A stretch of DNA of 64,000 nucleotides, taken from positions 3,162,001 through 3,226,000 of the forward strand of contig JALJCQ010000017.1 in NCBI GenBank assembly GCA_023091665.1. Direction: 5' to 3'. Shown here one piece after another: positions 62,158 to 64,000 of this stretch; position 1 is the first letter of the stretch; each line of letters opens with the position of its first letter. This DNA comes from Pythium myriotylum. Taxonomy: Eukaryota > Oomycota > Peronosporomycetes > Pythiales > Pythiaceae. Under the pieces are notes generated by a model, which saw nothing but the letters and a program-made list of their open reading frames with translations, was not told the origin of the DNA and did no database searches. The translations under genes and the position numbers were made by a program.

Positions 62158-64000
62158 ACAAGCACTCTCCAAAACGACAATCACTCTTCTCAAATGTGAG
62201 ATATATCACTTTGTGGAGGTACCTCGAATTACTGCAACGACAAGATGACTTCGGATCAAACATTGCCTCGTCACAGCATATCCGATACATCACACTTCAT
62301 GCACCGCACATCAACGAAGCATCGTCGAATGTTCGCTTCGGTGCTATCAAGGTGTGTACAGTTTCGACCTCTCATGCACAGTTCAACGAAACGGGAAGAA
62401 TCACACCGCCAGCGACATGGCTTTCCATCAGTCTCCCACTACTCCACTCGCGCAAGCTCACTCGATTCAGAGCCCACTCTACTCCGCTTTACTCCTCCCC
62501 TTTGACTTCGACCTCGACTTCGACTTCGACTTGGACTTGGACTTGGACCTCCTCTTTCTCATTCGCCTATTTACCCTGGTCTGCTCAAGGGGTCTTCTCG
62601 CCATGTGGAAGACCACGCTCCTCCCCCTCTGCTGCACGAGGCGACCACAGTCGACGACGCGTTGCACTCACCACGCAGCCAACCCGCCAACTTCTGACTC
62701 CACCTCGACGTTGCAAGACCAACAAGACCACGCTGCTCGCAACCAATCGTCAGCACAAGACTCTCTTATTCCTAGTTCATCACCACCGTGTGACGGAGAG
62801 ACTGGAGCTGCGGTTGCCACTGAGGCGGGGGCTGGGGTTGAAGCCGAAACTGAAGTTGTGGCTGTGGCTGTGGCTGCGGCTGGAGATGACTGCGGGGATG
62901 AAGGTGAGGATGACGGTGAGTGTGAGCATGCGAGCGAAGACGGGAGCGAGGACAAGAATGAGGACGGTGGCGACGATGGCGATAGCGATGGCGATGGCGA
63001 GAATCCTCATTTGCCAGGTTCCAGCGACTTGTATCAGTTGACAGAGGGCGAAGAGTGGGCTTACAATCGTCTCGAGTTTATCTGCGAAATCATGGAGAGA
63101 GTCAACGAGCTCCGTGAGCTGAAAGACAATGGCTCGCCCCTCTCTCCATCAAAGCTTTGTGACATCGTGGCGAACGGCCTGTGGCGACATCGCATGCACC
63201 CAGACGGAGTCAGCTATACCGACGTCCCCCCAGTTGGTCTCTTCACGCCGGAGCAGTGGCAGTTCGTTCGAGACGTCGCCCTCCACTGCGAGTCCGTTCG
63301 ATGTCGATCCCAGAAACCCCGCGCCCATCTTGACCTCTCCGACGAACAGATCGATTTCTTGGAAGATCTCGAACACGCGATGCTCCGACCGTTAAGCGCG
63401 GCGTTTCATCGTCTCCATCCCGACATCTTTCGCCGCTGGTTGCCAATCGGCTTCGACGGGGTGTACAATCCTGCTGTTGCCATCTCACAAAACCACCATG
63501 AAGATGACCTGGTGGACGGGAGTCTATTCGGTGTCTCGGTGGACTCGACCACAGCCCACATGGTGCAGGGCGAAATCTTTGACTCGAACCGCGGCCTCTA
63601 CTACTTCTCGTTCGATGTGCGGCGGTCCGTGTCACAACTCAAGGAGACCCTAGCGCCGATGTTACCTTCAGACACGAAGGTCACGTGGCGTGCGGCGCAA
63701 CGATCCCTGATTTCGTACAACGTGGGGTATTGGCGACGCTCGGCTGCGTTCTCACTCGACGACTGGGATAGTCGCGCGTCCGTGACAGTGGCAGCGGCGT
63801 TGGCAACAGCGCTTGGATTGGAGCCTGAGACCGTCGAGGAAGGAGTCTCCGACGTCGCTCTGATGGTCAGTTCGGAAGCCATACCGAAGAAGCAAAAATG
63901 GGTGTATGAACGAGATGAATGCAACCGACCCGACAAAGCCGAGAAACGATTGTGTGAAGACAGCATCCGAGCGATCTTGCGAGCCATCAAAACGGCCTAC
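62158..64000. repeat. right arm of inverted repeat 2 (truncated by window end)
   Basis: Mirror of 59065-60907. Continues to the last base of the window, so the full arm is longer than 1.84 kb. Confidence 0.93.
62354..64000 (+). CDS. unknown acidic protein, right copy (partial)
   Basis: Same protein as the minus-strand gene starting at 60711, apparently identical over 549 codons, cut by the window end. All notes on that gene apply. The two copies are divergent, with their 5' ends facing the spacer (62353 and 60712 are about 1.64 kb apart), so any shared promoter would lie in the arms themselves. Confidence 0.55.
   Translation, partial: MYSFDLSCTVQRNGKNHTASDMAFHQSPTTPLAQAHSIQSPLYSALLLPFDFDLDFDFDLDLDLDLLFLIRLFTLVCSRGLLAMWKTTLLPLCCTRRPQSTTRCTHHAANPPTSDSTSTLQDQQDHAARNQSSAQDSLIPSSSPPCDGETGAAVATEAGAGVEAETEVVAVAVAAAGDDCGDEGEDDGECEHASEDGSEDKNEDGGDDGDSDGDGENPHLPGSSDLYQLTEGEEWAYNRLEFICEIMERVNELRELKDNGSPLSPSKLCDIVANGLWRHRMHPDGVSYTDVPPVGLFTPEQWQFVRDVALHCESVRCRSQKPRAHLDLSDEQIDFLEDLEHAMLRPLSAAFHRLHPDIFRRWLPIGFDGVYNPAVAISQNHHEDDLVDGSLFGVSVDSTTAHMVQGEIFDSNRGLYYFSFDVRRSVSQLKETLAPMLPSDTKVTWRAAQRSLISYNVGYWRRSAAFSLDDWDSRASVTVAAALATALGLEPETVEEGVSDVALMVSSEAIPKKQKWVYERDECNRPDKAEKRLCEDSIRAILRAIKTAY

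Overview
The window looks like nuclear DNA of an oomycete (stramenopile water mould). Reasons: GC-rich coding sequence; short GT-AG introns (62-96 bp where I could place them); a START plus FYVE-like protein; several protein kinases with unusual architectures; and a CDC2-type kinase with PSTAMRE in place of PSTAIRE. The genus cannot be fixed from sequence alone.

Layout. (1) 0-7.8 kb is gene-poor and repeat-rich: a ~1.0 kb inverted repeat (arms about 1975-3013 and 5126-6164) whose 2.1 kb spacer holds two broken protein-kinase relics and a retroelement RNase H relic; another RNase H relic lies just outside the right arm. (2) 0.7-9.7 kb carries three scattered paralogues of a small protein with a C-x6-C-x15-C-x2-H motif followed by a basic stretch. 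(3) 10-17.3 kb is dense housekeeping sequence: Mis18-type centromere protein, bL17-type ribosomal protein (four exons), NAK-family kinase, glucosidase II beta subunit, CDC2-like kinase. (4) 19.2-29.0 kb is a head-to-tail array of five delta-9 acyl-CoA desaturase genes with clear gene conversion and a near-perfect 2279-bp tandem duplication. (5) 29.3-57.4 kb is again gene-dense: coiled-coil protein, a 44-codon membrane microprotein, a probable mitochondrial membrane protein, START/FYVE-like protein, membrane-anchored TKL kinase, DUF4833 protein, two related AGC-type kinases with acidic or Ser-rich inserts, ubiquitin-eS31 fusion, a Cys-containing hypothetical, an ankyrin protein of about eight exons, a TPR-like protein, and an EF-hand/mitochondrial-carrier fusion. 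(6) 57.5-64 kb is repeat-like again: a gene relic with an in-frame TAG, then a large, apparently identical inverted repeat (arms at least 1.84 kb, right arm running off the window) that duplicates a gene for an unknown acidic protein around a spacer with another RNase H relic.

The genes do not form one pathway. The most distinctive signals are the desaturase array with recurrent TGACATCA/TGATGTCA sites in its spacers, the two retroelement-associated inverted repeats, recurrent hairpins with 1-nt centres, the zinc-motif trio, and the Ca2+-binding carrier fusion.
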